Of a stretch of DNA of 64,000 nucleotides, positions 48,377 through 60,065 are shown piece after piece. The notes under the pieces are model-generated. The model did no database searches, was not told the DNA's origin, and saw only the letters and a program-made list of their open reading frames with translations. The position numbers and the translations under genes were made by a program. Positions within the stretch are counted from its first letter, which is position 1. Each line of letters opens with the position of its first letter. The DNA is from Nemopilema nomurai. Taxonomy: Eukaryota > Cnidaria > Scyphozoa > Rhizostomeae > Rhizostomatidae. The DNA is taken from positions 3,508,674 to 3,572,673 of the forward strand of contig ML133488.1 of the NCBI GenBank assembly GCA_003864495.1, given 5' to 3'.

Positions 48377-50438
48377 ACTATCCAAGAACTTTACATTTTT
48401 TATAAGAAGCATGATTGGACACATGTTGTCTATTTCTCTTGACTTACCTGTCCTTGTGGTTTTCACAATATGAGCAATTTATGAGGAAAAAATATTCGGT
48501 CCCGAGAATCTTTACTTTTTCTGATATGCGCCCCTGGCTGTCAAGCGGTGGTTGAACGAAGCAAGGTCAGTCAGTTGCCCTGAATTAGTAAGATTATTAG
48601 AAGATTAGTGGCCTGAAGAGTGGCAAGGGACAGAGGAAAAATGTCTGCATGTTTAGCACTTTCTTGCTCAGCGTGGAGTGGATAATAATGGCTCGAATTT
48701 GCATCATGTAGAATTAAAAGCCACATGACCATGAGGAAATAGTAATGCTAGAGGATAAAGCTTTGATTACAAATGGGTCGTTTTTGTGTCAAGGCAAGTA
48801 CGCTGGCCGATATATTTCAGCTGCTGCTTATATTTTACCGATGCACTCTTTGCCAAGAGTCGAGCCAACTTGCTTATAATGATGGTTTATAAAGGGGGTC
48901 AATGTTCCAGCTATTCCGTCATCGTGCACTTCATTGATATAGGCTAGTAAAAATCAACTTATGTCGGCCAGCAAGAGGATAGCAATAAGAGTGGGAACGA
49001 GATCCCTGCTCTCTAGGGCACATGGAAACGAGTTCCTCGCAAAACGTAAACATAATACTTGTTTCTTTTAAGTCACTTGTGTTTATTTTGCAATATCAAA
49101 ATCTATTGCTCAGACGAAATCATTTCTATGTCCACCACATCTGTAGTGAACACGGCTCTATAAGACAGTATTGAAGTAGCCTGGCACCAATGGGCCTTCT
49201 TCTGAGTTACTTTTTGGGTTTGACTGTCCAGTCTTCATACGAAAAGAACAAAGAAGAAGAATTAAATAGAGAGTTAGAGTAAAAGAAAGAGGAAGAATTA
49301 ATGCAGCCTTCAATAACTTGACACTACCATTCCAAGATTCCAACAACTTGGCATGGCCATTATCGTCTTATGTAATCATAAAATGCAACATTTGTCAAAA
49401 ATGTGCTGTCATTCGAAAATCACCATTCAGAACCAGACAGAAACCATTATTGACCGTACGTGAAAGCGATCTCAAATAAAAAATGAACGAAGCCTCTTAC
49501 TACTGCTACTTTCTCTATTTTGGTTCCTTTGCGCCTCTCTAAAAGTTATGTGTTTGTCTTTTGAAGTGTTTTGTGACGCTCATCTTGACCTGTTTCTTAG
49601 CTTTCATTCGTAAACAGGACCTAAGAAAGAACCACACGAAAACGTTACAGAGAGATTCATATGCTCCTTTGTCGGTTCTGTAGAATGAAACAATTAGCTA
49701 AATTTAACAAGAAATATACCTTAATCAGGTGTAGGTTTCTTGTGAATCATTTATAAGGTCTTTCAGTTATGCGATTTCAGCGCAAACCTCCGGTGACAGC
49801 GACCACAGACAGGAAAAGGGAAGACTAGGACAGCAGTCGCCTTCGCAGGGACCATGCTGCTGAGTGGACAATGGTACGAGTCTCTTGACTTTATCTTTTG
49901 CATGGTTTGCAAGAAAAGACCCTTTTGCAATTGTGACGTAAATAAGCAAATATTTTCTTTTGAAAGAGAATCATCGATATTGGTCTAAAGACAGCAAATC
50001 TTGGACAGATCAAATAATTTAAGGAAGGATTTCATCACCAAAGGTCATGAAACCTGTTATGTGTGTGAGAAATTTAATGCCACAGATTATATTGAGGTTT
50101 TCTTTTGTTGGGCTTTGCTATTAGCAGAAGTTCAATAGAAGTTGCTGGGTTGAAAAACAGAAGCATTAAACATTGATTCATCCACGGAGATTTTTCAAGA
50201 ATTTGATTATAACATTGTTCTTTTGGGTGCGTGTGCCACAAGGTTTGTGCGACTACGTTGTAAACATTAACCCTGCGAAACGCTAATCCTACTTTTGCAT
50301 GCAACGTCTTGGTGGTCAGGCACAGAACTTTCGATCAGTTCCGCAAACTTGGACTCAAGCGACTACCTGGATTCTTCCTGATGCTTCCATGATAATCATT
50401 ATCCCAAGGAGTGCGACAAGAGCGCCAAGCTACGAGCG
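48377..50438. other. intergenic
   Basis: No gene, RNA or bounded repeat supported on either strand. The ORFs here are short and lack family features. Confidence 0.5.
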
Positions 50439-51071
50439 ATGGGGACCAGGAAGAAGATCGACACTAACCTGAGTTTCAGGAATTTTTCGCCATTTTATGA
50501 AAAGGCATTAGCGGAAGCAAAGCGCGAGGAAAACATGTTGAGAATTGTCGAAAGGGACCTTGATAGACGAAAGATGATCGCCTACTCGCACCTGAAAGCG
50601 GAGCAGAGGCTGGTGGAAAAAGATTTGTATGAGTTGCGACTGGCAAGGCAGCGTGCGAAGGCCGAAAAAGCGAGACTTGGAAGGCGCGCAATGTCCGATA
50701 CAAATATAATGAGTTGCGACCAGGCCAGGCTAAGGAGGGAGCTACATACTTCGGATGAAATTGAACGGAGACTCGAGCGGAAGAAGGGGGGTTGCGGGCT
50801 GCCATCTTTGCTAGGGAGCCACAACATTGTGTCCAGCTCGAACTTGGAACGAACAGGGGCGCGGAATGGGGTTCGATCGAGCAACAGTATAAGGCAGCGT
50901 CGTGAGCGGTTTTCTTTACCTTCGCGAGATTTCGTACACATCGAAAGGTCAGTTGACAGGTCCACTGTTTACGAAAAGACGCCTGGGAATCCGAAAGCGG
51001 GCCACAAGATGTTGGCGAGTTGCACTGTGTCTTTCACAAAAGCGAATAACGCATTCGACGGGCAATATTGA
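50439..51071 (+). CDS. unrecognised basic coiled-coil protein
   Basis: Single ORF of 210 residues, longer and richer in GC and CpG than nearby chance ORFs. I do not recognise the family. Residues about 22-85 are highly charged with heptad character (KALAEAKREENMLRIVERDL, then EQRLVEKDLYELRLARQR), predicting a long helix or coiled coil. A second short charged helix follows (DQARLRRELHTSDEIERRLE). The remainder is Ser/Arg-rich and probably disordered. There is no signal peptide or membrane segment. AATAAA at 51646 could end its transcript. It could be one exon of a larger gene, or a lineage-specific protein. Moderate confidence that it is coding, none as to role. Confidence 0.5.
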   Translation: MGTRKKIDTNLSFRNFSPFYEKALAEAKREENMLRIVERDLDRRKMIAYSHLKAEQRLVEKDLYELRLARQRAKAEKARLGRRAMSDTNIMSCDQARLRRELHTSDEIERRLERKKGGCGLPSLLGSHNIVSSSNLERTGARNGVRSSNSIRQRRERFSLPSRDFVHIERSVDRSTVYEKTPGNPKAGHKMLASCTVSFTKANNAFDGQY

Positions 51072-53166
51072 CATATGGGAGTTCGTGAATCGTGAATCTA
51101 ACACGCTGACACGCAAGCCCAGGGTAAAAGAAGACCGGGCAGAGGGGGCTCACATCGCAAAAGGGGCACACCTATCAGAGGAAAGCGAAAAGGGTCTGCA
51201 CAGACCTATCCAAGTTTTCGACTTCAATTTCATTTTGAGGGTTATCATAACTTGCGTTTATGTTTGCATGCAGAAAAGGTTATTGCACCTTCCCATTTTT
51301 TTCTCAAAAGCTAAGAACACCATGTGCTACACCTAAGCCAATAATCCTAATAGATTATCTGTACAGCTCAGTCACCTCATTGAGCTCAGTAGAGCAGACA
51401 TTATGGTACTGCCTCAGTTTCAAAAACTTTGTTATCCTATAGCTTGTCACCCTGTGTCTACGTTGGAATTTGAAAACAGCAATCACAAAGGAATTATGCC
51501 CCATAATGGTAGTTATTGAAAACGAATTGTCACATGAAATGAAGGCTTTTGAGAAGCCAAGGAAAACATTTTGAACGTACAATTTTCTCGTCGAACATTT
51601 CATTGCATGAAACTAATTTAAATTGGTAAAATCTCTCTTTATGTAAATAAAAGAGCGTTAATTCGGAAAGATACTTATCTAATGTTCTATTAAGTGTGTC
51701 TTACAGAATCCTGCTGCTCAGAGTTCCACTGAAAACTCTTTATTGGTGAATCAAATGATAATTTTTGAAGGAGACCTCTTAATTAGCAGACTGCATCTTT
51801 ATCACGAATACTGAGAAAGACAAATCATTTTTCTAGCAGCGAGTTGAAAGTGACAAGGAATTCCGTCAACCTCATTTTGTAGATAAAGGTAGCCGGAGGG
51901 ATTCATTTGTTAAGGACTATACACACATTCAAGTCAGAGACTTGTGAAAATGCATGCAAGTTTATATAAATACTGCGTATAAATACTGAGGTCTAGCTCA
52001 AAGGACATAGCTCAAATTTCTCAGGATTTCTGCCCATGCATTGTACGCTCTGTTCTCGTTCTTAAATATGGGCAGGTATCATAATTACTGTTTATTTCAA
52101 ACGTGTCCCTCAATGATGAAGATCTGCGCAAGTAAAATTGTGTCACGATGGAGATATGATTTGGAATCTCTATTACAAAATGGAGGCTCCTTTCCGTGTC
52201 TACTTTGATTAATTGCGATCAAAAGGATTTGTTTGCATGCAATGGAAGAATTGCTTCAATGATATTCGCGAAAAATATTGACTTGATTTTCACCAGTGCA
52301 CTCGCTATGAGCTATAGCCATTTGCACTGCCTTGAGAATTCCGACCAACCTTTTTTTCGACAAGGTTGCAATAGTCAAAGTCTCAGCTGCTCCTAGTAAT
52401 GTACATTAAGAGCCAGCGTTCATCAATCAGTAAAACTGCTGCTTTTTTAAATGTTTGTACAACAAACGCTAAAACAATTTGCTGAACTTATAAAAACAAT
52501 CAAGCTATAACCTTCAGCCTAGGATTCACACGACTCCAATCATTTACATGGGCCACAGTACCGAAAATAGTTATTCGAGCTTTGTTGTCTTGAAGTCTTA
52601 AAAAATATCGCTTATGGAACTCAAGCAATTGTTCTTTGCAAAGTTATAAGCAGTTACCTTCATAATTTTTGCATAACCGAAAGACGGAATATTGTCACTA
52701 AGCATACCATGCACCCTGCTTATCGAACAGAGCAGATTAATGAGGGTTGTGACAAAAACAGTAAGAGCGTAAGGCACAGAACATAGATGAATGTGACCTC
52801 TTTATGTCTGCACTGATCTGTTGTACCTCAATCCATTAATGGGCATTTTATCAACATTTATTTGCCCAACTGAAACATTTAGGTATACAGCAATGCACTT
52901 TGAAGGAACATTCATAGCCAGCAATGATTATATTGTACATATTCAGTGTTAGCAAACGGATTTATTACAGTTTATCGATGAATATGATCAAAATATTTTA
53001 AGTATATGAGGAAATGTTTGACGATAAATACAGCGAAACACGGAAAACATGTGATAATAGTTTAACAAAGAAGAACAAAGATCTTTAAGAGTTTTATCAG
53101 CAGTATCAGGCGTAATATTACTTTTGAAGGCGTTTAGCATTCACAAAGTATGTTTGCCTAGGATCG
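51072..53166. other. intergenic
   Basis: Possible 3' UTR of the coiled-coil ORF on the left and of the monooxygenase gene (minus strand) on the right. AATAAA (+) at 51646-51651. No gene seen. Confidence 0.5.
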
Positions 53167-56100
53167 CTATGGGTTGTGTGCAGAAATCAGCAACATAATA
53201 ATAAGACTGGTGACCATAGCTAGCACTCCGCTTGGTCGGAACGAGGCTGCTCCTCCAGTCGAGTCGGTGCAAACATCTTTAGCCTTGGGCAGGTACTCCT
53301 TGATGACTAGGCGATCAACAAGTACGTTCTTCTCCTGCAGGGAGATGGATATGAAGATGGATATAATGTATACAATGTGTATACAATGTCCATGCAATAT
53401 TTGGGGGATTCCCTTGCCCAACATTGTAGCTTTCTTTTATTTTTGCGTAATTTTGCATAATACGGCATAACTCTATATAGCTACACATCTGATGACAGGA
53501 GCGCAGTTACTGAACAGGATTTGGAATTTTGCATCATCCATGGCCTACCAAAGGGTCAATGTTGACGTTGCATTGATTACTTTTAAAGTTTCCTATTCTC
53601 CCGTCAAGAAGGCATTTCTTATTAATCGAACCGATCTTATGTCAGTGCCCGAACCACAGATAGGGTATTATCACGCAAATATATCGTCGTCATTGACAAT
53701 CGTCTTTTCTATAATAAATGGTTTACAGACTGGGCAAACCTTCACTATTCCATTTGATCCAGAGCAAAAAACTCTGATTTTGCTGTCAGTTTTGTCATAA
53801 ATTCCCCTGAGTTCATCCACCATTGTCTTATTCCATGTAATACTCTTGAAGCTGTAGGTATAGATATAAATGTAATCAATGCAAAATTTCCCTCCTTTCG
53901 CCCATTGACCAATACAGGTGATATTAAAAGATAATTACGAAATCGTTTGGAGAAAGAGATCGAAAACAGACTTACTCTGTGCTGTTTGTTAGTTTTTTGT
54001 ACTTCAGCTTGAAGTTATTTGTTTCTATGTATGATTTGCAGGCTGCCAAATCTACTTTTGGATAATACATTATGATATTCAGGCACATTTCTGCTGTTGT
54101 TGCCAAACCTCCCTTCGATAAAGATAATAAATTCAACAGGTTATGCTTGATAGATTTTATAACATAAATAGTGCAAAAACTATTTTATTCTGATTGGAGT
54201 GTATACCAAAGGAAAAGATCACAAATGCCATATAGACAAACATCTCTTCCTATTAATAGAAGAAGCACGGGTAAGTTTGAGTTTTGAACTTTGGCGTCTT
54301 TCGAACATTTTTTACTTCTTATGAACTCATTATTTTCTGACATATTCATGTAGATTATAATACACAAGATTGCTAATGCGGGAAGCATAGAATATTGATT
54401 CAGCTGAACTGTGCAAACTCACAAAGGTTGCATTTTGTTGGTCCATACTGTTGTATCTACAGTAGGTCCTAAGGCCATCACCCTGCGTTGAAAGTATACC
54501 AGTCGTAAGGGTAAGCTTAAACGGTTGCACATGCTCTGAATTTTGAGAAGACTTCAAAACATAACAGTTACAGAATGTATGCTATTTAGCTATGAAAATT
54601 ATAGAAGTAGACTGTTCAACTTCGAAAATGTTAGGATGACGATGTCCTGCTGATATAAATGACTGCTGACTGCTCTGAAAGTTGTCCAGTTTCGGAACTA
54701 CAGAGCGTTAATGAACTAGGAACATTTATTCTGTAAAAAAGACTAATCGACTAGAATATTTATAATTAGAGAACAAAACTTAAGTAAGTAACTACTTACT
54801 GCTTTGAAAGTTATTTCTTTTCGCAGGAGATGTGTTTGCTAAAAGGAAAATTTATTTAATCAACGGGGTGACCAATTAACTTCAACCGAGAAAATAAGAT
54901 AAAAGGTAGTAAAGAAATATGATAAAATTTGAGAATAGAAAATGAATATGAAAGCTTCGATGAATAAATAATAAAGATGATAATTTGAAATAATGCAATA
55001 GGCGAGGGATGATCCAACTTAAGGAGAATCTTTCTACAATCCGTTTGTCAATTGCTGCCTTTGTAAGCTGGCAAGGAAGCAAAAGCAAAAATGGTCCTCT
55101 TCTGGTCAAACTTGGCGTACTTTAAGTTCCTTGCCACTAGGCAAAGAAAACTGGCAACACACCTGATAATCGAAGTCGTAGTTTTCGTCCCTTGAGACCT
55201 CCACAATCTCCTTCCCATCTCGAAAAACTTTTGTCCAAATGCCTTTGCCAATGGTGTGCGCATGCGGAAGCGCAGCAAAGAGTTTCACCTCGTTCCCATT
55301 CAATGCTTCAGGGCTTTTCAAAACCTAGATAAATAAGGCAGAACTTATATCTCAAACTGCTTCAAAAGAAACCAAACTGGAGAGATATAAGGTTCAATAT
55401 TTTGACCCAAAATCCAGCACAGTTAGCCTAAGTATTAAGTGACCAATTAATCATGCTTTGGGATCAGTAGTAGATTTGTAACCAAAAATTACTCAGTAAT
55501 GCCCTCGGAATCACTCTATGCGACATATAAGTTCGTTATAAACAGGTTCTAGCTTATTGGATTATCAAATCAAGCACGTGTCTATAAAGCAGCTTAAGCA
55601 AAAACTTCTGTTTAGCAGAGAACGAGTGCTTATATAAAAGCCCCTCTCCAATTTGCACCTCGGGCACGAGAGACATCGTAAGAACAAATTACGCCTTTGT
55701 GTCAAGCTGTTTCTGTTTGATAATTGTCAATAAAGGTCAGCCTTCAAGAGGCCCTACTGCTTTTTAAAATTATGAAGAGAGAGAATTGCTGTATTTCGTT
55801 GTAAGCCCCTTACTTCAAGCTGTTCAAACTTAAGCTAGTACCAATGGCATTCAATCTAAACTGACCATTACATACTTAAAACTGGGTCAGCATTGGTCAG
55901 CTCTTTGATTTATATGCATTTCCTTGGTAGTTTCTCGTACAGTGGACAGTAGGGTCAAATGTTGATACAAGCATCTTACAATGATGTGCAAGGCTATTTG
56001 AACAAAAATCCAGTGGCTAAGGGGGTCTGTGTGATGAAATGCTTAGATATAAACAATGAAATTGCTCCAACTTACTGAAGTGCATGCCTTAGTGCAATCT

Positions 56101-59100
56101 CCTGTTATCATCCATGATTCGAGTTTAGGGGGTATAATCATGTGTTTGTTTACTCTATGACCCGCCATAAGAGTTCCAGCATCGTATTTACGAGGCTTGT
56201 CGTAATACAGTCGAAGTCCGCTTGAAACGACGAAATCTTTAAAAGGAGGAGATGAGATCAATTAATTTCAGCTAAAGACCTGATGTCACTGAATTGAATG
56301 CTTCTTACAAGTGGTAGTGCCATTCTGCACTTTAAATTTTTACCACATTATCAAAGATCCAACTATCTTGGAAAACAGAACCGGTAGGTTTCGATTGTTT
56401 AGTTGCTGCTGCTGTCATGTTTGAAACCTACACTGGATGCCCGATAGAAACTCGGGAAGTGACCAGTGCAACTACCGTTATGCTTTGTATTTAAAAAAGG
56501 AAATAACTTCACCAGATATACAATCTATTAAGACGCAGGTTTCACATTCTCTTGAGAATATATAGGCTATCAATCAAAGTAGGATTGGGAATCGAGTGAC
56601 TAACCTTTGCTCTGAGTGGGATTGTCAAAATGTGTCTCCATTACAATGTAATTTAAACCATCTGCTGCGCCAATCGACCAGCCAACATGTTCAGGAAACT
56701 TGAAGTTCTGCAAAAAGCTTCTTTACTGCTTTATCTTAAATATACATTTGCAAAGAGGCCTTGCAAAATTAAATTAATCTAGTGCCGTCTGATTGTTGTT
56801 GGATTTAAAAATGGCTGGAAGACGAATTGAGATAAAGTATTTTTTTAAATCGTGCAGCCCGTGTTAATAGGCATTGTGAAATAATTGGAAAAGTTGAATA
56901 ATTGAACTTTCAGCAATCAATGAAAATCATCGAGGAAAGTTTTAGTAAACAATAGATCCAAAAGCTGGACCTCAAGCACCGGGGTGGCAAAGAAATACCT
57001 ATTTTCGTCATAAAACATTCATTATTCATTGGAAGCCGAGTGCTAGCTTGTAATTTTTCCGTTCGACGAAGGAATAGATTTTCACACTTATACAATTGTT
57101 TTGAAAGAGAGGAGAAATGTGTAGGACAACAGGTTACAAGAAGTTTTAGGCCCATCAAAACTGCGAGAATCGGTAAGGGTAAAAGGGTGCGAGAAGGGTA
57201 AAAGTAACAGAAATGACAGGCTCCCATCAAAGGGTAGAACGACCTGCTGAAATTTTGGGTGCACTTGTGGGCTGTTATTGGCTGTTACTGGCTTGATTCA
57301 TATCATTTCTGCATGGGCAGGGAGAGACATAGCACTTCATTGTAAGCCACGATGAACTTCAAACAAATTCCTTACCGTAAATCCTCGAATTAGCCCTCCA
57401 GGGGGCTTATTTCTTTTTGATATTTTTGGATGGGGGCTTATTCGAGGAGAGGGGGCTTATTCGAGGGGGGGGGGCTTATAAAATTACCTGAAGCATGCCA
57501 CATAAAAGGATAATTTTTGAAAGTTCTTTCTTTTCATAATATAAAAAATAATCTAAGTATAAAGTAACATTTGATTAAATTATCAACAAAAATATAAAAT
57601 TTTGTGGTAACTCACTAAAATGCCAAAGACAACCTCAGGAGTCGAAAATCAACAAATCGAGGGGGGCTTATTCGAGGTGGGGACTTATTGAAAATTTGTA
57701 GTTCGAGGCTTTTTCGAGGGGGGGGGGGCTTTTCGAAGGGGGGCAATTCGAAGATTTACGGTATAGCTCATCAGTGTCGGATTGAATGTTATTTAGATAC
57801 GTCTTAACAAGAGATAAACAGTCGTCTATTTCAACTCAGGCTGCCCAAACGTGCCAGACAGTTGCGGATAAATAAAAGCCTAAAACTCTTGTAAATCACC
57901 GTACCACATAATTCATATGGACAACCCAAAAAATATACATTTTTTGAACAAGTGCTTTGCGGTACAAAACTTCACAATAGCAAGAAAACGCGGAACTAGT
58001 TTTTGCAATATAAATATTTTGTTCTGCCTGGACCTGGAGAACATGTAAGCACCAAAGAATTGTCATGTAAGCACCAGAGAATCGTAATCAAAAGGCTTCC
58101 ACTAACATTGGTAACAATTGGGAAGGAATACGATGGTTACTCACCACGCCTCCTACAGCCCATGCGAACATCGGGCTTACCCCTGTGCATTCGGTTATGG
58201 AAGGCGGCATGTTGGGATTATCTTTGCAATCCCCTGTGATATTCACGTGGGAGTCATTGAAAGTATTTTTGCAAATATAGAGGACCATGTGATGCACAAC
58301 GCCGCGATCTTTCAATGCAACAATTGGCTCGATCTAAAGTAAGAAGAAAGTGAGTTTATGAAAAACTGCAATATATGATTTGCACATGTAGCGCTTATTA
58401 GCAGACGAACTGCCGAGAAGAAGAATTGGCATAAGACAAAACTATATTGTTAGTTCAAAAGAGATTTGTTACCTTTGATTTGCATCGCTTTACATAGCTA
58501 TAAACATGCCACGAAGCAAACTGGCCTTTAAATACAATGAACGCCAAAACTAGTAACTTTCATTTTTAATGATTCGGTTACGGGGATACCATAAATCTTA
58601 CTTCGATGATATGCTTTTTTTCTGTTAGCTGAACAAGGTCGGAGAACTTATATGCAGAACACCAATACGTTGTTCTCTTAGATGGCACTGAGACCTGAAA
58701 TGAAGAGAGACACAGAGAGATTAAAACCTTCTCTTAATAGCCATATGACACTTTCCCTGCCCAGGAATCGGATTTATAAGCAACGATCTACGAAATTCTG
58801 TTGCTGCCATCAAAATAGAGGTAGGAACATCGCTGTCACGATGAGATCAGAGCAGATTAGAGTTCATGTACATTTAATTTTGAGCGACTGGTCGAGTTTT
58901 TGTAAAAGGATCACGTACACTCACTCACGTTTTTACTCATTACATCAAAATACTTTGCTGTCTTTGGTGGAGGCTTATTCTTGACATAGTTCATGAGACT
59001 GATGCTCCTTGCACCCCTGTCGCTAACTCTGTGCTTACTGAACGTATCAGTAGGTCCATGTGCGAAGATCACCTTTGTCGTTCCAGCCTGGAATATGAGA

Positions 59101-60065
59101 TTTCTACCAAGTTAAGGAGAAAATCAAAAAGCATTGCCCTGTATCAACGACATTAAACAAAAGAGTAAGAATTCGGATTCATAGCTCCTAAAGCACCCAG
59201 GAAAAAATACGAAAGATATCTGAGCTTCGAATGCGACGAAGCAAATCGATACAAAAATTCACCACTCACAGGAATGTCCCTGTCCTCTTTGTCACAAGTG
59301 ACAAGTTTGCGTTTGAACTTCATGACAGTGACACCATTGGCTTCAGACGATCCAACATAATCATAATTCTGCACCTTGTCCTCCACTGGCCAACCATTTC
59401 CACCACTTGGTCCGTGGTAGTCCTGGGAAAATGTTGTCTCAAATGCTAAATCATCTAGTGTTCTAACATGAATGCCTTTCGCTAGTTCGAAGGTTTAATG
59501 CGAATTAATGGAGTTGCTTACCTATTTGATGTTAGTCCTTAATGAAATTAGTTAACGACGTTTTGAGATGGATGGGGCTAATCATCGCTCCAAATAACCA
59601 GTTTAACAACATTTAGAAATCCTCGTATACCTTATGCAGAGACAGCATCAAGGCATGTATGGAACAGGTCCAAGTAAGCACGGATAAAATATGTTAAATA
59701 CTCTCACAAAAATTTCGTTGAGAATAGGACCCTCGCCAAATTTTCATCGTAATTCGGCAACAGAAAAATAAGGCTGATACCTTCAAGTGGCCTTTTCCTT
59801 TGGAGTCGACCCAGCCAACAACAATGTCAGCTGCCTTCATGTTGCCGGAGAGCCCGGCAGATATCCCCAAAGCGACCCAGCCAGTCGTTTTGACTTCCAC
59901 CGCCAAGTGAATCATCTTGTCTGCATCCTTAACACTCCAGTACAGCTTGAAGATTTCAGTCGCATCCAAAAATGCAGCGTGGTCATACTCGTCTTTCAGT
60001 TCTGCAGCAACCAATGACGAAAAGATTAGAACGAATGCAAGCGATGGAATCGTTATCCCTGCCAT
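53167..60065 (-). CDS. MOXD1/DBH-like copper type II ascorbate-dependent monooxygenase
   Basis: Thirteen phased exons: 59781-60065, 59270-59422, 58929-59087, 58602-58694, 58145-58333, 56605-56707, 56076-56236, 55163-55324, 54800-54838, 54423-54482, 53976-54112, 53740-53851 and 53167-53334; 606 residues (human MOXD1 613). After a signal peptide (ITIPSLAFVLIFSSLVAA) comes a DOMON domain (WVALGISAGLSGNMKAADIV), then the catalytic halves. Copper ligands are visible: HH in VVHHMVLY and the His of METHFDNP for CuH; HAH in LPHAHTIG and the Met of AEMC for CuM. YWCSAYKF and SGLRLYYDKPRKYDAG are typical of the family. The C-terminus has a hydrophobic segment (VLAMVTSLIIMLLISA), a membrane or GPI anchor. 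These enzymes hydroxylate phenolic amines or related substrates in the secretory pathway; the substrate here is unknown. Its long intron (56708-58144) holds a MITE and a pLTR fragment. Confidence 0.93.
57373..57763. mobile_element. G-rich MITE with TA-flanked inverted repeats
   Basis: Begins TACCGTAAATCCTCGAATT and ends AATTCGAAGATTTACGGTA, so CCGTAAATC...GATTTACGG lies between two TA dinucleotides. Subterminal repeats of GGGGGCTTATTCGAGG occur several times near both ends, with G-runs to 10. No coding sequence. It sits in a monooxygenase intron. Confidence 0.82.
57942..58006 (-). mobile_element. pLTR fragment of the Penelope-like family, without the hammerhead
   Basis: On the minus strand it runs GCAAAAACTAGTTCCGCG, then a TTGCTATTGTGAAGTTTTGT-like stretch and AAAGCACTTGTTC, matching the sequence just 3' of the hammerhead in the copy at 28809. 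Homology begins within a few bases of the predicted self-cleavage point. Confidence 0.65.

Noticed and set aside
53492..53800. 102-codon plus-strand ORF with protein-like composition
   Set aside because: It overlaps, in antisense, the proven exon 12 of the monooxygenase (53740-53851) and intron sequence, and shows no family match.
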